This document shows positions 1-8,075 of a DNA stretch of 55,736 nt, one piece after another. Location: assembly GCF_016463485.1 (NCBI RefSeq), contig NZ_JAEMRD010000004.1, positions 14,055 through 69,790 of the forward strand, given 5' to 3'. A program made the position numbers and the translations under genes. Source of the DNA: Brevundimonas sp. Its GTDB lineage: Bacteria > Pseudomonadota > Alphaproteobacteria > Caulobacterales > Caulobacteraceae. Position 1 is the first letter of the stretch. Every line of letters starts with the position of its first letter. Under the pieces are notes generated by a model. The model was not told the DNA's origin. It saw nothing but the letters and a program-made list of their open reading frames with translations, and ran no database searches.

Positions 1-508
1 TCATGATGAAGTTCACGACGCCGGCGACGGCGTCCGAACCGTAGACGGCCGAGGCGCCGCCGGTCAGGACTTCAACCCGCTCGACCAGCTGGCCGGGGAT
101 CTGGTTCAGGTCGGCCGCGTCGTCGTTCGGCGAGCCGTAACCCATCCGGCGACCGTCGATCAGCACCAGGGTGCGCGACGAACCGAGGTTGCGCAGCGAA
201 ACCGTCGCGGTGCCCGAGGCGCCGTTGACGACCGTCGAGTTTTGCGCGGCGAAGGCCTGCGGCAACTGGGTGATCAGGTCTTCGACCCGCGTCACGCCCT
301 GGACGTCGATGTCCTCGGCGGTGACCTGGGTGACCGGGCTGGTCGTGACCAGGTTGGCCTGCGGGATCCGCGAGCCGGTGACGACGATTTCTTCCAGTTC
401 CGACTCGGGTTCGTCCTGGGCCATCGCCGGAGCGGCGAAGGCGAGCAGGGCGGCGCCCGTGATGATCGTGGTGGCAAGAAGTCGTTGACGAGTTTGTGGG
501 GTTCGCAA
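1..508 (-). CDS. TonB-dependent receptor, N-terminal part (gene runs off the left edge)
   Basis: Outer-membrane receptor for energised uptake of a siderophore, vitamin or glycan; only about 169 N-terminal residues lie in the window. A basic, then hydrophobic signal peptide (LLATTIITGAALLAFAAPAMA) is followed by a TonB-box-like stretch EEIVVTGSRI and the plug domain. The plug shows ITQLPQAFA, SLRNLGSSRTLVLIDGRR and GGASAVYGSDAVAGVVNFI, typical of the large Caulobacterales receptor group. The start is taken as TTG at 508-506 because AGGAG lies eight bases upstream and a full signal peptide follows. No nearby ATG gives this N-terminus. The substrate cannot be told from the fragment, and the barrel is outside the window. 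Confidence 0.9.
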   Translation of the reverse strand, partial: MRTPQTRQRLLATTIITGAALLAFAAPAMAQDEPESELEEIVVTGSRIPQANLVTTSPVTQVTAEDIDVQGVTRVEDLITQLPQAFAAQNSTVVNGASGTATVSLRNLGSSRTLVLIDGRRMGYGSPNDDAADLNQIPGQLVERVEVLTGGASAVYGSDAVAGVVNFIM

Positions 509-653
509 GGATCGTTCTCCTGATTGGGTCCAAATCGCGGGGTTCGCGCGGACCGCCTGACCTTGATTTGTTTTTATCGCGTGGCGGGTGAACGCAACTT
601 TGCCCGCCGGCTGCCGTACGTTAGGCGCCTTCGCCCATGCTGCGCCACAGCAA

Positions 654-667
654 TTACACACGTGTAA
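654..667. promoter_or_regulatory. Inverted repeat TTACAC-AC-GTGTAA, possible operator
   Basis: A perfect 6-bp inverted repeat with a 2-base spacer lies in the 283-bp gap between the divergent TonB receptor gene and the exported protein gene at 792. It is AT-rich against its surroundings and about 145 bases upstream of the receptor start. A dimeric regulator could bind here. No regulator gene adjoins it, and the rest of the gap shows no gene. Confidence 0.3.
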
Positions 668-791
668 CCAAGTCGCCTTGAGACTGTCGTATTCGAGCCA
701 CGTTTGCCGCGAAGGTCGGCTGGCGGTGACGTTGCGGTCTGTGGCAGGATGCAGCGGAACCTCAGGAGCGGCGAGAACCTTGGATTTTCAG

Positions 792-1322
792 ATGCAGATT
801 AAGGCGCTGGGCGCTGTCGCGCTGGTCGCGGTGGCCGCTGCCGCGATGGCCGTCCCGGCCGCCGCCCAGACATCGCCGCCCCGGCCGGAAATCCTCAACC
901 AGCTGGTGTCCTGCCGGGGGCTGAGCGACAGTGTGGCACGGCTGGCCTGCTACGACCGGGCGACCGAGGCGCTCGATTCGGCTGAACGCCAGGGCGAGGT
1001 CGTCGTCGTGGACCGGGCCCAGGTCACCGCGGCGCGGCGCCAGATGTTCGGTTTCCAGCTGCCCACCATCACCCTGTTCGAGCAGGGCGAGCGTGCCGAG
1101 CCGATCGGCGAGATCGAGACGACCCTGACCCGCGCGGGCATGTCCGGCGAGGGCCGCTGGGTGTTCACCCTGGCCGACGGCAGCGTCTGGCGTCAGATCG
1201 ACACCGAACGGGTGTCCTTCCGCAACCAGGCCGGCGAACCGGTCCGCGTCCGCCGCGCCGCCATGGGCAGCTATCTGCTGACCGCGGGCCGCAGCCGCGC
1301 CGTGCGCGTCAGGCGGCAATAG
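792..1322 (+). CDS. Exported hypothetical protein (CRGLSD...ACYD type)
   Basis: A 176-residue secreted or periplasmic protein of unknown function. An Ala-rich signal peptide (ALVAVAAAAMAVPAAAQ) is followed by SCRGLSDSVARLACYDRA, with two cysteines about ten residues apart. This motif is widespread in short exported proteobacterial proteins, including type VI-associated TagO/VasI-like ones. A C-terminal beta-rich part contains LADGSVWRQ and VRVRRAAMGSYLLT. There are no type VI genes nearby, so that link is not claimed. The ATG at 792 is chosen for its signal peptide; an in-frame TTG at 780 is better spaced from an AGGAG and would add four residues. The stop overlaps the GTG of the next gene, so the two are probably co-translated. 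Confidence 0.75.
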   Translation: MQIKALGAVALVAVAAAAMAVPAAAQTSPPRPEILNQLVSCRGLSDSVARLACYDRATEALDSAERQGEVVVVDRAQVTAARRQMFGFQLPTITLFEQGERAEPIGEIETTLTRAGMSGEGRWVFTLADGSVWRQIDTERVSFRNQAGEPVRVRRAAMGSYLLTAGRSRAVRVRRQ

Positions 1323-1723
1323 TGGCGGTTCTGCGAACGCTCGCCCCCGGTGTCCTGGTGGCGGGCCAGATCGACCTGGCGGATCTGCAGACCGCGCGCG
1401 ACCTGGGTGTGGTCCGAATCATCTCCAACCGCCCGGACGGCGAGGAATACGGCCAGCCCGACGCCGCCACCATGGCGGATGCGGCGCGGGCGCTCGGCCT
1501 CGACTATGTTCATGCTCCGGTGCGCGGAATGCCGGGACCGGATGCCGTCGCAGCGATCGGGGCGGCCCTGTCCGAAGGGACGCCGGTCCTGATCCACTGC
1601 AAGTCGGGGATGCGATCGACGGTCGCCTGGGCGCTCGCCGCGAGCCAAAGGGGTCAGTCGCGTGACGAGATCGTCGCCGCTGCGGCCGGCGCCGGCTACG
1701 ATCTGTCGAGCCTGCCGCTTTAG
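1322..1723 (+). CDS. Beta-lactamase hydrolase-like / DSP-like phosphatase (TIGR01244 type)
   Basis: A 133-residue protein of the small bacterial phosphatase-like family found alone or fused to metallo-beta-lactamase domains (as in Blh). N-terminal VAGQIDLADLQTARDLGV and IISNRPDGEE match the family. The phosphate-binding loop is HCKSGMRS near residue 98, with the family's C-x4-R spacing instead of the C-x5-R of classical tyrosine phosphatases. GTG at 1322 shares its first base with the stop of the preceding gene, implying coupled translation. A metallo-beta-lactamase-fold hydrolase lies 200 bases downstream, echoing known fusions. The substrate is unknown; sulfide or persulfide metabolism is a possible role by analogy only. 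Confidence 0.85.
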   Translation: MAVLRTLAPGVLVAGQIDLADLQTARDLGVVRIISNRPDGEEYGQPDAATMADAARALGLDYVHAPVRGMPGPDAVAAIGAALSEGTPVLIHCKSGMRSTVAWALAASQRGQSRDEIVAAAAGAGYDLSSLPL

Positions 1724-1866
1724 CGGATCAGATAGGCGCGCGCCGCATAGGGGACGGGCTCGGGCGTGCACGAGGCGGTGATGAGTTGCGCCGCCATGAG
1801 ACACAGTAGCGCCGCCGCGATAGGCTGGAGCCGATTTGAAACACCAAGGGCAAGAGTTTTGGCCAC
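1720..1866 (-). CDS. Small lipoprotein-like hypothetical protein (48 aa)
   Basis: A 48-codon reading frame starting at GTG 1866, with GGAG eight bases upstream. The product begins MAKTLALGVSNRLQP, then has one hydrophobic segment (IAAALLCLMAAQLITASC) and a short tail TPEPVPYAARAYLIR. The segment ends in TASC, a weak lipobox, so it may be a tiny lipoprotein. Its TAA stop overlaps the TAG of the convergent phosphatase gene by two bases. Support is the Shine-Dalgarno, the signal-like composition and the way it fills the gap between a convergent and a divergent neighbour. I do not recognise a family. Confidence 0.5.
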   Translation of the reverse strand: MAKTLALGVSNRLQPIAAALLCLMAAQLITASCTPEPVPYAARAYLIR

Positions 1867-1935
1867 GACGGACGCTCCGGAGGGGATTTACCTCTCGTTA
1901 AGGCAAGGCCCGGACCAGTCGCGCGGGTCCCTCGG

Positions 1936-2838
1936 ATGATCCCCTTCGTGCGCGACCACGACATCGATTACGGCCGCCGCTATCCGGTGTCGGCGCTGAT
2001 CCAGCGGGTCGTGGCGAACAACCCCGGCCCGTTCACCTATACCGGTACAGGCACCTATATCGTCGGGCGCGACGAAGCAGGGGCCGGCGTCGCCGTGATC
2101 GACCCGGGACCGTTCGATCCCGCACATCTGGAGGCGATTCTGGACGCCGTCGGCGTGCGTCGGGTCAGCCACATCCTGGTCACCCATACCCACAGCGATC
2201 ACTCGCCCCTCGCCCGCCCGCTGGCCGAGCGCACCGGCGCACCGATCCTGGCTGCCCGGCCGCCGCAGGTGGTCACCCACGCCTCGGGTCATCTGGATGA
2301 GGAGGAGGACGAGGCGTTCCGGCCGGACGTCATTCTGGAGGGCGGCGAGCGTATCGTCGGCGACGGCTGGACGATCGAGGCGATGGCCACGCCCGGTCAC
2401 GCGTCGAACCACATGGCCTTCGTGCTGGAGGAGGAGAACGCCCTGTTCTGCGGCGACCATGTCATGGGCTGGTCCACGACGGTGATCGCGCCGCCGGACG
2501 GCGACATGGCCGACTATATGGCCAGCCTGCAGGCAGTGATGGTGCGAGGGTTTTTGACCCTTTGGCCGACCCACGGCGCGCCGATCACGGAGCCCGCGCC
2601 CTTCCTGCAAGCCTACAAGGACCACCGGCTGGCGAGAGAGGCGGGGGTGCTGGCGCGGATCGAGGCGGGCGACACGACGATCGCGGACATGGTGCCGGTC
2701 CTCTACGCCGCCGTGGACAAGCGACTGTGGCCCGCCGCCAGCCTGTCGGTGCTGGCGCATCTGGGCAAGCTGGTTCGGGAGGGCCGGGTCGTCGCCGAGC
2801 CGGGTCCGACGCTGGACGCGCTCTACCGGCTGGGCTGA
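1936..2838 (+). CDS. MBL-fold metallo-hydrolase (LACTB2/glyoxalase II-like)
   Basis: A 300-residue cytoplasmic metallo-beta-lactamase-fold hydrolase. The zinc-binding motif THTHSDHS sits near residues 83-90, with further ligands in ATPGHASNHMAF and FCGDHVMGW. A C-terminal winged-helix-like region of about 80 residues (ARIEAGDTTIADMVPVLYA ... HLGKLVREGRV) is the arrangement seen in LACTB2-type enzymes. The family includes thioesterases and ribonucleases; the substrate here is unknown. The ATG at 1936 has no strong Shine-Dalgarno, but the protein aligns from the first residues. The 3' end overlaps the convergent DUF1499 gene by 16 bases. Confidence 0.88.
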   Translation: MIPFVRDHDIDYGRRYPVSALIQRVVANNPGPFTYTGTGTYIVGRDEAGAGVAVIDPGPFDPAHLEAILDAVGVRRVSHILVTHTHSDHSPLARPLAERTGAPILAARPPQVVTHASGHLDEEEDEAFRPDVILEGGERIVGDGWTIEAMATPGHASNHMAFVLEEENALFCGDHVMGWSTTVIAPPDGDMADYMASLQAVMVRGFLTLWPTHGAPITEPAPFLQAYKDHRLAREAGVLARIEAGDTTIADMVPVLYAAVDKRLWPAASLSVLAHLGKLVREGRVVAEPGPTLDALYRLG

Positions 2839-3572
2839 AGCGCCGTCAGGATTTTCTGGGCCAGACGGCAGGAGGTGCCATGATCGCGAGCGCCGTCGCG
2901 AGGCGCTACCCGCACGTCGGTGCGGCCGGGGCGGATGCGGATGGCGGCGTCATAGGTCCGGTCGAACCAGACGCTGGTATGGACGCCGTTGGCGCGGTTG
3001 ATGCCGATATCGCGAATCTCGAAACCGGCCTCTTGCAGGGCATAGCCGGCCACGCCGGGGGCCGTCTGGGTGGGGAGGGCGGCGATCTCGCAACTGTTGG
3101 CACCGACTGCCGGGACAACGGGACCGGTGCCATCAGCTTCGCGCTCGGCCAGGATGCGCGACGAAAAGCCAATCTGATCTGTCGTGTCCGTTGAAACACC
3201 AGCACTGGCGTTGAAGGTGGGATCAGCCTTATTGTTGAGAGCATAGGCCATCCCTGCGCTAATCTCGCGCACGAGCAGGGTCACGGACACGGCAGCGATC
3301 AATATCGCTGCCAATCCAATCAGCCAAGAACTCCGAAACGCCCGCGCCACGCCGATCAGAGCCAGGATCGCGCCGAACGTACCCAGTCCTGCCAAGTAAA
3401 AGCCAACCGCTATCGTCAGCAGATCATAGGCCGTCTCTATCGGCAGCAGCCCTGATTTCAGACCCGCAATCGCAACAAACACCGTCAGGGGCAGCAGCAG
3501 CGCCAGAACCAGCCCGACGACGGCCAGACGCGAAGCCTTGGGAGATGTCTTCCGGGTCGATGAACTGGCCAT
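2823..3572 (-). CDS. DUF1499 membrane protein
   Basis: A 249-residue inner-membrane protein. Three hydrophobic helices fill roughly residues 15-40, 45-72 and 80-102. The rest is a soluble domain of DUF1499 type, recognised from CEIAALPTQTAPGVAGYALQ, VWFDRTYDAAIRIRPGRTD and the closing DVRVAPRDGARDHGTSCRLA. Function is unknown; in related bacteria the family is often fused to or beside membrane segments as here. It lies upstream of aroC on the same strand with a 34-base gap, so it may be the operon neighbour of aroC, but no function links them. The stop lies inside the 3' end of the opposite-strand hydrolase gene. Confidence 0.85.
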   Translation of the reverse strand: MASSSTRKTSPKASRLAVVGLVLALLLPLTVFVAIAGLKSGLLPIETAYDLLTIAVGFYLAGLGTFGAILALIGVARAFRSSWLIGLAAILIAAVSVTLLVREISAGMAYALNNKADPTFNASAGVSTDTTDQIGFSSRILAEREADGTGPVVPAVGANSCEIAALPTQTAPGVAGYALQEAGFEIRDIGINRANGVHTSVWFDRTYDAAIRIRPGRTDVRVAPRDGARDHGTSCRLAQKILTALQPSR

Positions 3573-3606
3573 TCCCGACCCTACCCCGCGCGCCGGCCTG
3601 AGGAAA

Positions 3607-4692
3607 CTACCCGACCTGGGCCCGATGTCTCAGCATCGCGTCGGCCAGGACACAGGCCGCCATGGCCTCGACCACCGGCACGCCGCGCAGGGCGACGCAG
3701 GGGTCGTGCCGGCCCTTGGTACGCAGGTCGGTCTCGGTGCCGTCGCGGGTCACGGTCTGGCGCAGGGTCAGAATGGAGGAGGTCGGCTTGAACACCACCC
3801 GCAGGGTGATCGCCTGCCCCGTCGAAATCCCGCCCAGGATGCCGCCCGCGTGATTGGACAGGAAGACTGGCTGGCCGTCCTCGCCCATCCGCATCTCGTC
3901 GGCATTGGACTCGCCCGACAGGGCCGCCGCGCCGAAGCCGTCACCGACCTCCACGCCCTTGACCGCATTGATCGACATCATCGCCGCCGCCAGCTCGGCA
4001 TCCAGCTTGGCATACAGCGGCGCGCCCCAGCCGGCCGGAACCCCGGTGATCTCCAGCGCCACCACGGCGCCCACCGAAGAACCGGCCTTGCGCACCCCGT
4101 CCAGATAGGCCTCCCAGGCCGGTCCGACCTCGGCCGAGGCGGCGAACAGCGGGTTGTCGTAGGTCGCGCCGAAATCCACCGCCGCGTCCTCGATCCGGTG
4201 CGAACCCAGTTGCACGACCCCGGCGCGGATCGAGACCCCCTGCCCCAGCACCTTCCTGGCCACCGCGCCCGCGGCGACCCGGCTGGCCGTCTCGCGCGCA
4301 GAGGACCGCCCACCGCCGCGATGGTCGCGCACGCCGTATTTGGCCTGATAGGTCACATCGGCATGGCCCGGCCGATAGGCGCGGGCGATCTCGCCATAGT
4401 CCTTGGACCGCTGGTCCTCGTTCTGGATCTCGATGGCGATGGGCGTGCCCGTCGTGACTGGCCCCGCCCCGTCGTCGAAGACGCCCGACAGGATGCGCGC
4501 GGTGTCGCTCTCGTTTCTCTGGGTCACGAACCGGCTGCCGCCGGGCTTCCTAAGGTCCAGCCACGGCTGAAGATCGGCCTCGGTCAGCGGAATGAGCGGC
4601 GGACACCCGTCGACCACGCAGCCGATCGCCGGCCCATGGCTCTCGCCCCAGGTCGTCACGCGAAACAGATGGCCGAAGGTGTTGTGGGACAA
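3607..4692 (-). CDS. aroC: Chorismate synthase
   Basis: Last enzyme of the shikimate pathway: converts 5-enolpyruvylshikimate-3-phosphate to chorismate using reduced FMN. It is 361 residues, full length. The N-terminus [20 protein letters not shown] is canonical and contains signature 1. The central FMN/substrate region SDYQ-like ([19 protein letters not shown]) and [18 protein letters not shown] are present, as is the late signature [18 protein letters not shown]. The start is TTG at 4692, fixed by the canonical N-terminus, with GAGG five bases upstream overlapping the vapC stop. Only seven bases separate it from vapC, so aroC is probably transcribed at least partly from the vapBC promoter. 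Confidence 0.97.
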   Translation of the reverse strand: MSHNTFGHLFRVTTWGESHGPAIGCVVDGCPPLIPLTEADLQPWLDLRKPGGSRFVTQRNESDTARILSGVFDDGAGPVTTGTPIAIEIQNEDQRSKDYGEIARAYRPGHADVTYQAKYGVRDHRGGGRSSARETASRVAAGAVARKVLGQGVSIRAGVVQLGSHRIEDAAVDFGATYDNPLFAASAEVGPAWEAYLDGVRKAGSSVGAVVALEITGVPAGWGAPLYAKLDAELAAAMMSINAVKGVEVGDGFGAAALSGESNADEMRMGEDGQPVFLSNHAGGILGGISTGQAITLRVVFKPTSSILTLRQTVTRDGTETDLRTKGRHDPCVALRGVPVVEAMAACVLADAMLRHRAQVG

Positions 4693-4699
4693 GTCCGCC

Positions 4700-5077
4700 T
4701 CAGTGATGCAGTTGGGCGGCGCGCCCCAATCGCTCGGCCGCCGCGTTCAGGCGTCTATCGCGCGTCCAGAGCCTCGCGTCATCCATCAGAAGCACGGAGG
4801 TCAGCAGGTGGGCGTCCACCCATCCGATCCCGGTTCCATGAAGTCGCTGAGCGTCGACGAGTGCAAAGACTTCGGCATCATCGACTTTCGCCATTGACCT
4901 CATCCGCCTCAGGTCGCGCAGAAATGAACCACGGTTCTGGAGATTGCCCATGCTGAGCTCTCCGATGATGAACGGATGCATCATCAGCCGCTTGGCTTCG
5001 GCAAGTTGCCCCATCATCGGATCAAAGTTTCGAAAATGGTCTAGCCAGACGGAGGTGTCGGCAAGGACGTAGGTCAA
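4700..5077 (-). CDS. vapC: PIN-domain ribonuclease toxin VapC
   Basis: Toxin of a type II toxin-antitoxin pair, a magnesium-dependent endoribonuclease of 125 residues. The PIN acidic residues are visible: D7 in LADTSVW, E40 in IIGELSMG, D88 in GWVDAHLL and D107 in LWTRDRRL. All four are intact, so the enzyme should be active. The ATG overlaps the stop of vapB by four bases (ATGA), the usual arrangement for coupled translation. It is followed seven bases later by aroC, an unusual position for a toxin gene. VapC enzymes usually cut tRNA or rRNA; the target of this one cannot be read from the sequence. Confidence 0.93.
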   Translation of the reverse strand: MTYVLADTSVWLDHFRNFDPMMGQLAEAKRLMMHPFIIGELSMGNLQNRGSFLRDLRRMRSMAKVDDAEVFALVDAQRLHGTGIGWVDAHLLTSVLLMDDARLWTRDRRLNAAAERLGRAAQLHH

Positions 5078-5280
5078 TCCTCCTGAACCCCGAAGTACCG
5101 CTTTCGAGGTGGGATCTCGAAGTCGGGCATTGTTCCACCAAGTTTTGCCAGCCTCCGGGCGGCTTCCCCAGCGACATAGTTTTGCAGGGCGAAGCGAACG
5201 ATCGCCGACTTCTCGACGAGACCGCTGTATTCGGCCGCAGCCTCCATCAACTCGTCGTCCAGATTCAAGGTCGTGCGCAA
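5074..5280 (-). CDS. vapB: Antitoxin VapB (ribbon-helix-helix)
   Basis: A 68-residue antitoxin. The N-terminus [20 protein letters not shown] is the ribbon-helix-helix DNA-binding part of the VapB family that precedes PIN toxins. The C-terminal tail [17 protein letters not shown] is the toxin-neutralising segment. It is first in the operon vapB-vapC-aroC. A palindrome-rich region 11-36 bases upstream of the ATG is a fitting operator for autoregulation by the VapBC complex. The match to family length and the overlap with vapC make this assignment firm. Confidence 0.93.
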   Translation of the reverse strand: MRTTLNLDDELMEAAAEYSGLVEKSAIVRFALQNYVAGEAARRLAKLGGTMPDFEIPPRKRYFGVQED

Positions 5281-5290
5281 ACCTACCTCC

Positions 5291-5316
5291 GCATCACAAT
5301 CGTCATCATATGATGC
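5291..5316. promoter_or_regulatory. Candidate VapBC operator
   Basis: A perfect 12-bp palindrome CATCATATGATG (5304-5315) overlaps a wider inverted repeat GCATCA (5291-5296) / TGATGC (5311-5316). It lies just upstream of vapB, where VapBC complexes usually bind their own promoter. It is AT-rich against the surrounding GC-rich DNA. Confidence 0.55.
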
Positions 5317-5339
5317 TGGATTTGATGCCAGACTTCAAG

Positions 5340-6053
5340 TCACGCCGCCAGCCGCTCCGGCGTCCAGACCCGGGTGAACCGCGCCAGCAGATGGTCTGCA
5401 GCCGAGGGCGCGTCCTCCGACGGCTCCAGCGTCACGAACAGATGCCCGGTCGGCCGCCCGCCCCGGGCAGGCAGGCCGAGATCGCGCAGTCGCAGTCGGA
5501 TCGTGCCGGTGAGGCCTCGCGTGACCCAGACGCCCCGCACCCCGACATGGGTCTCGATCTCGATCCGGCCGCCGTCCTCGATCAGTCGCGACGGCGCAGG
5601 CCAGTTCATGTGCAGGTCGTCCCCGACGACCGACAGCCCGTCAGCCGGCCTGATCAGGACGGGAAGATAGAGATCGCCGCCGTCGGCCGCTGCGCCTCGC
5701 AGTCGCAGGTGATCCCCCGTCCGGACCCCGGCGGTGACCGCGACGCGAAGCACCCGCTCTGCAAGACGGACGGTCGCCACACCCCCACGCAGCGCCTCCA
5801 GCACGCTGACGGCCACGACGGGCAAGGCGGCCGGGGCGGCCTTCGGCGGTTCCAGCGCCTGCATGGCACCGCCTTCACGCTGGATCAGGCGATAGGCGGC
5901 AATGACACGGCGGAACCGGTCCGCGTCGCCGCCCGGCATGTCCGGCCGCGCCGCCTTGACCGCCGCCCGGAACGCCCGGACCAGGGCGTCACCGCCCGTG
6001 GGGCCGTGAAGGCCCAGGGTCGCAAAAGCCTGGTTCAGATTGACAGCGGACAT
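5340..6053 (-). CDS. DnaJ-like protein with degenerate J-domain
   Basis: A 237-residue protein resembling a short DnaJ. Residues about 1-70 fit a J-domain ([20 protein letters not shown] ... [12 protein letters not shown]), but the invariant HPD that activates DnaK is RPD ([10 protein letters not shown]). The remainder fits the DnaJ C-terminal substrate-binding fold ([33 protein letters not shown]). There is no zinc-finger or Gly/Phe-rich region. The ATG at 6053 is chosen because AAGGA lies eight bases upstream; two upstream ATGs are poorly placed. It is divergent from pdxH. It may bind substrate without stimulating Hsp70, which is inference. Confidence 0.8.
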   Translation of the reverse strand: MSAVNLNQAFATLGLHGPTGGDALVRAFRAAVKAARPDMPGGDADRFRRVIAAYRLIQREGGAMQALEPPKAAPAALPVVAVSVLEALRGGVATVRLAERVLRVAVTAGVRTGDHLRLRGAAADGGDLYLPVLIRPADGLSVVGDDLHMNWPAPSRLIEDGGRIEIETHVGVRGVWVTRGLTGTIRLRLRDLGLPARGGRPTGHLFVTLEPSEDAPSAADHLLARFTRVWTPERLAA

Positions 6054-6146
6054 GGCGGCGATCCTTGTCGCGGACATGGTCAAGACCGGGTTAACCGCGA
6101 TACGTCGCAGGTGCAGCCGTCGCTATCTGCGCCTATACCCCCCACC

Positions 6147-6821
6147 ATGACCCACGCCGCCATTCCGCCCAGCCCCGATCGCGAGGAATACGCCCGCGAC
6201 TACGCCGCCGCCCTGGCCGCAAACGGTGACGAGGGCATCTTCGACCGCGCCGAGCCGATCGGCCTGTTCGTCGAATGGCTGGCGGATGCGCGCGCTCATG
6301 AAATCAACGACGCCAACGCCATGGCGCTGTCCACCGTCGATGCGGACGGCGCGCCGGACAGCCGGATGGTGCTGCTCAAGGACATCGATGCGCGCGGCCT
6401 GACCTTCTATTCCAACGCCGAGAGCGCCAAGGGCCTGCAACTGGCTGACCGTCCCGTCGCGGCGCTGTTGTTTCACTGGAAGTCGCTGCGGCGGCAGGTC
6501 CGGGTCCGCGGCATGGTCGAGCCCGTCAGCGCCGCCGAGGCCGACGCCTATTTCGGCACTCGCGCCCGCGAGAGCCGCATCGGGGCCTGGGCCTCGGACC
6601 AGTCGCGGCCGTTGACCGATCGCGGAGCGCTGGAAACCGCCATCGCGCGCGAGGAGGCCCGGTTCGAGGGCACCGACGTGCCCCGCCCCGACCGCTGGAC
6701 CGGCTGGCGGGTCATTCCCGACCGGATCGAATTCTGGCGCGACCGGCCGTTTCGCCTGCACGACCGTCTGGCGTTCGTGCGTCGCGGCGAAGGATGGGAA
6801 CGGACCCGCCTCCAGCCCTGA
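6147..6821 (+). CDS. pdxH: Pyridoxamine/pyridoxine 5'-phosphate oxidase
   Basis: FMN-dependent oxidase that makes pyridoxal 5'-phosphate, the last step of vitamin B6 synthesis and salvage. It is 224 residues, the normal length. Family motifs are in order: [54 protein letters not shown] (FMN and phosphate contacts), [15 protein letters not shown] and the C-terminal [20 protein letters not shown]. The start at 6147 gives the usual N-terminus. No Shine-Dalgarno is seen before it, and the message may have a very short leader. It is divergent from the J-like gene with about 93 bases between. Confidence 0.96.
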   Translation: MTHAAIPPSPDREEYARDYAAALAANGDEGIFDRAEPIGLFVEWLADARAHEINDANAMALSTVDADGAPDSRMVLLKDIDARGLTFYSNAESAKGLQLADRPVAALLFHWKSLRRQVRVRGMVEPVSAAEADAYFGTRARESRIGAWASDQSRPLTDRGALETAIAREEARFEGTDVPRPDRWTGWRVIPDRIEFWRDRPFRLHDRLAFVRRGEGWERTRLQP

Positions 6822-6833
6822 ACTCGACCGTCT

Positions 6834-8012
6834 TCAGCGTTCGTCGAACGGAAGACAACCCATGGCCCGCAGCTCGCGCTCCAGGGTGTCCGGCGGAACG
6901 ATGACGTCGCGATTGTGCTCGTCGGTGAAGCTCGAATAGTCGGCGTCCGGATCGATGGCCTCTTCAACGATCATGTAGCGATATCGCGCCGAAACGATCT
7001 GGCAAAGGATGTCCAGGGAGGCTGCAATCCCCATGGTGACATTGCGCTGGTTCTCGATGACCAGCACCTGCGCGCCGGGCGAGCAGAACATCAGGTCGGC
7101 CAGATCCGAGCCGTGAACCCCGACGACGAACTCGGCCGCTGCGAACATCTCGACCTGATCTTTCGCCGAAACCTCGGCCAGGTTGACGATCTCGAAGCCG
7201 AACCGGTTCAGCACCTCGGCGACCACGTCGAAATTGTGCACCCGCCGCTTGGGATCGGGAAAGGCTTGCCGGCTGGTGAAAATCCGCCGGCCGCCACGCA
7301 GGGTCGGTGCCTGGCGCTGTCCCAGCCATGACGGCAACAACGACGGCTTGATCGGCTGAATGGTCGCCACGCCAAAGGACTCACGCACTGCAGCCGCGAA
7401 ATCTCTCACCAGATCGGGATAGAGGAAGCGCTGGTCCGGAAAGCTGACCAGAATCGCGTCCCTGACCAGAACGTCTTCGCCGCTTTCGCTGACGAAGGTG
7501 ATGCGGTTGTCGTCTACCCCCATGGCCCTGACCATGTCGATAAAGGGCGGCTTCGATGCCGCGACATCGATCAGGAACCGCACCGAAGGGTCGTCGAAGA
7601 TGTCGCGCCTGAGCTGCTTCAGGATCAGCAGCCGCGCGCACCAGCTGACCAGCCAGTGGTACCAGACCCCGTCTACAGGCCCACCGATCACCACATGTGG
7701 ACCCTCGATAGTCCGCGCGTCAGCGATCAGCCGGAACTGGTCGCCATCGACCATCGGCCGCATGTCGGGAAACCAGCGGACGATGTCGAAATAGCTCTGG
7801 TTGATGAGCAGCCTGTGGCTTTCGACATGGACCGGAAGGTAGTAGCTGGTAACCAAAACGTCCCGCAGGTGCCCCACCAACAATTCGGTCGTTTCACGCG
7901 TCGCATGTTGATCGACGCGGACCCGGTCGGTGGTCCGGCGCGCGAGATCGACCGTGCCTTTCAGGACATCATTGTCCGTGGCCAGATCGCCAATGATATC
8001 GAACCCTGTCAT
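6834..8012 (-). CDS. Glycosyltransferase family 61 (DUF563) protein
   Basis: A 392-residue putative glycosyltransferase of the DUF563/GT61 group, acting on surface polysaccharide or glycan precursors. The C-terminal half has the family's recognisable order: RRIFTSRQAFPDPKRRVHN, FGFEIVNLAEVSAKDQVEMF, EFVVGVHGSDLADLMFCSPG and a final acidic segment. The ATG at 8012 is the first start available in the frame on this side of the methyltransferase gene; no strong Shine-Dalgarno precedes it, so the exact start is uncertain. It is divergent from the methyltransferase-aminotransferase pair, with which it probably forms one polysaccharide locus. Donor and acceptor are unknown. Confidence 0.8.
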   Translation of the reverse strand: MTGFDIIGDLATDNDVLKGTVDLARRTTDRVRVDQHATRETTELLVGHLRDVLVTSYYLPVHVESHRLLINQSYFDIVRWFPDMRPMVDGDQFRLIADARTIEGPHVVIGGPVDGVWYHWLVSWCARLLILKQLRRDIFDDPSVRFLIDVAASKPPFIDMVRAMGVDDNRITFVSESGEDVLVRDAILVSFPDQRFLYPDLVRDFAAAVRESFGVATIQPIKPSLLPSWLGQRQAPTLRGGRRIFTSRQAFPDPKRRVHNFDVVAEVLNRFGFEIVNLAEVSAKDQVEMFAAAEFVVGVHGSDLADLMFCSPGAQVLVIENQRNVTMGIAASLDILCQIVSARYRYMIVEEAIDPDADYSSFTDEHNRDVIVPPDTLERELRAMGCLPFDER

Positions 8013-8058
8013 CCCAGCCGATATGGCTGTAAGTACCTTGTTCGTCGATCTTTTTCCC

Positions 8059-8066
8059 GGGGGGGG
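8059..8066 (+). repeat. Run of eight G in the divergent promoter region
   Basis: An uninterrupted G8 tract sits nine bases upstream of the methyltransferase ATG, in the 63-bp gap between two divergent surface-glycan genes. Such tracts can slip during replication. Here it also takes the place of the Shine-Dalgarno, so a length change would alter spacing. It is the longest G run I noticed in the window. Confidence 0.6.
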
Positions 8067-8075
8067 ATCCATCCA

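Noticed and set aside
588-791. N-terminal extension of the exported protein to position 588
   Set aside because: The extension has no Shine-Dalgarno, unlike composition, and would bury the clear signal peptide.
3538-4956. Plus-strand frame of 472 codons across aroC
   Set aside because: Antisense to a canonical chorismate synthase gene.
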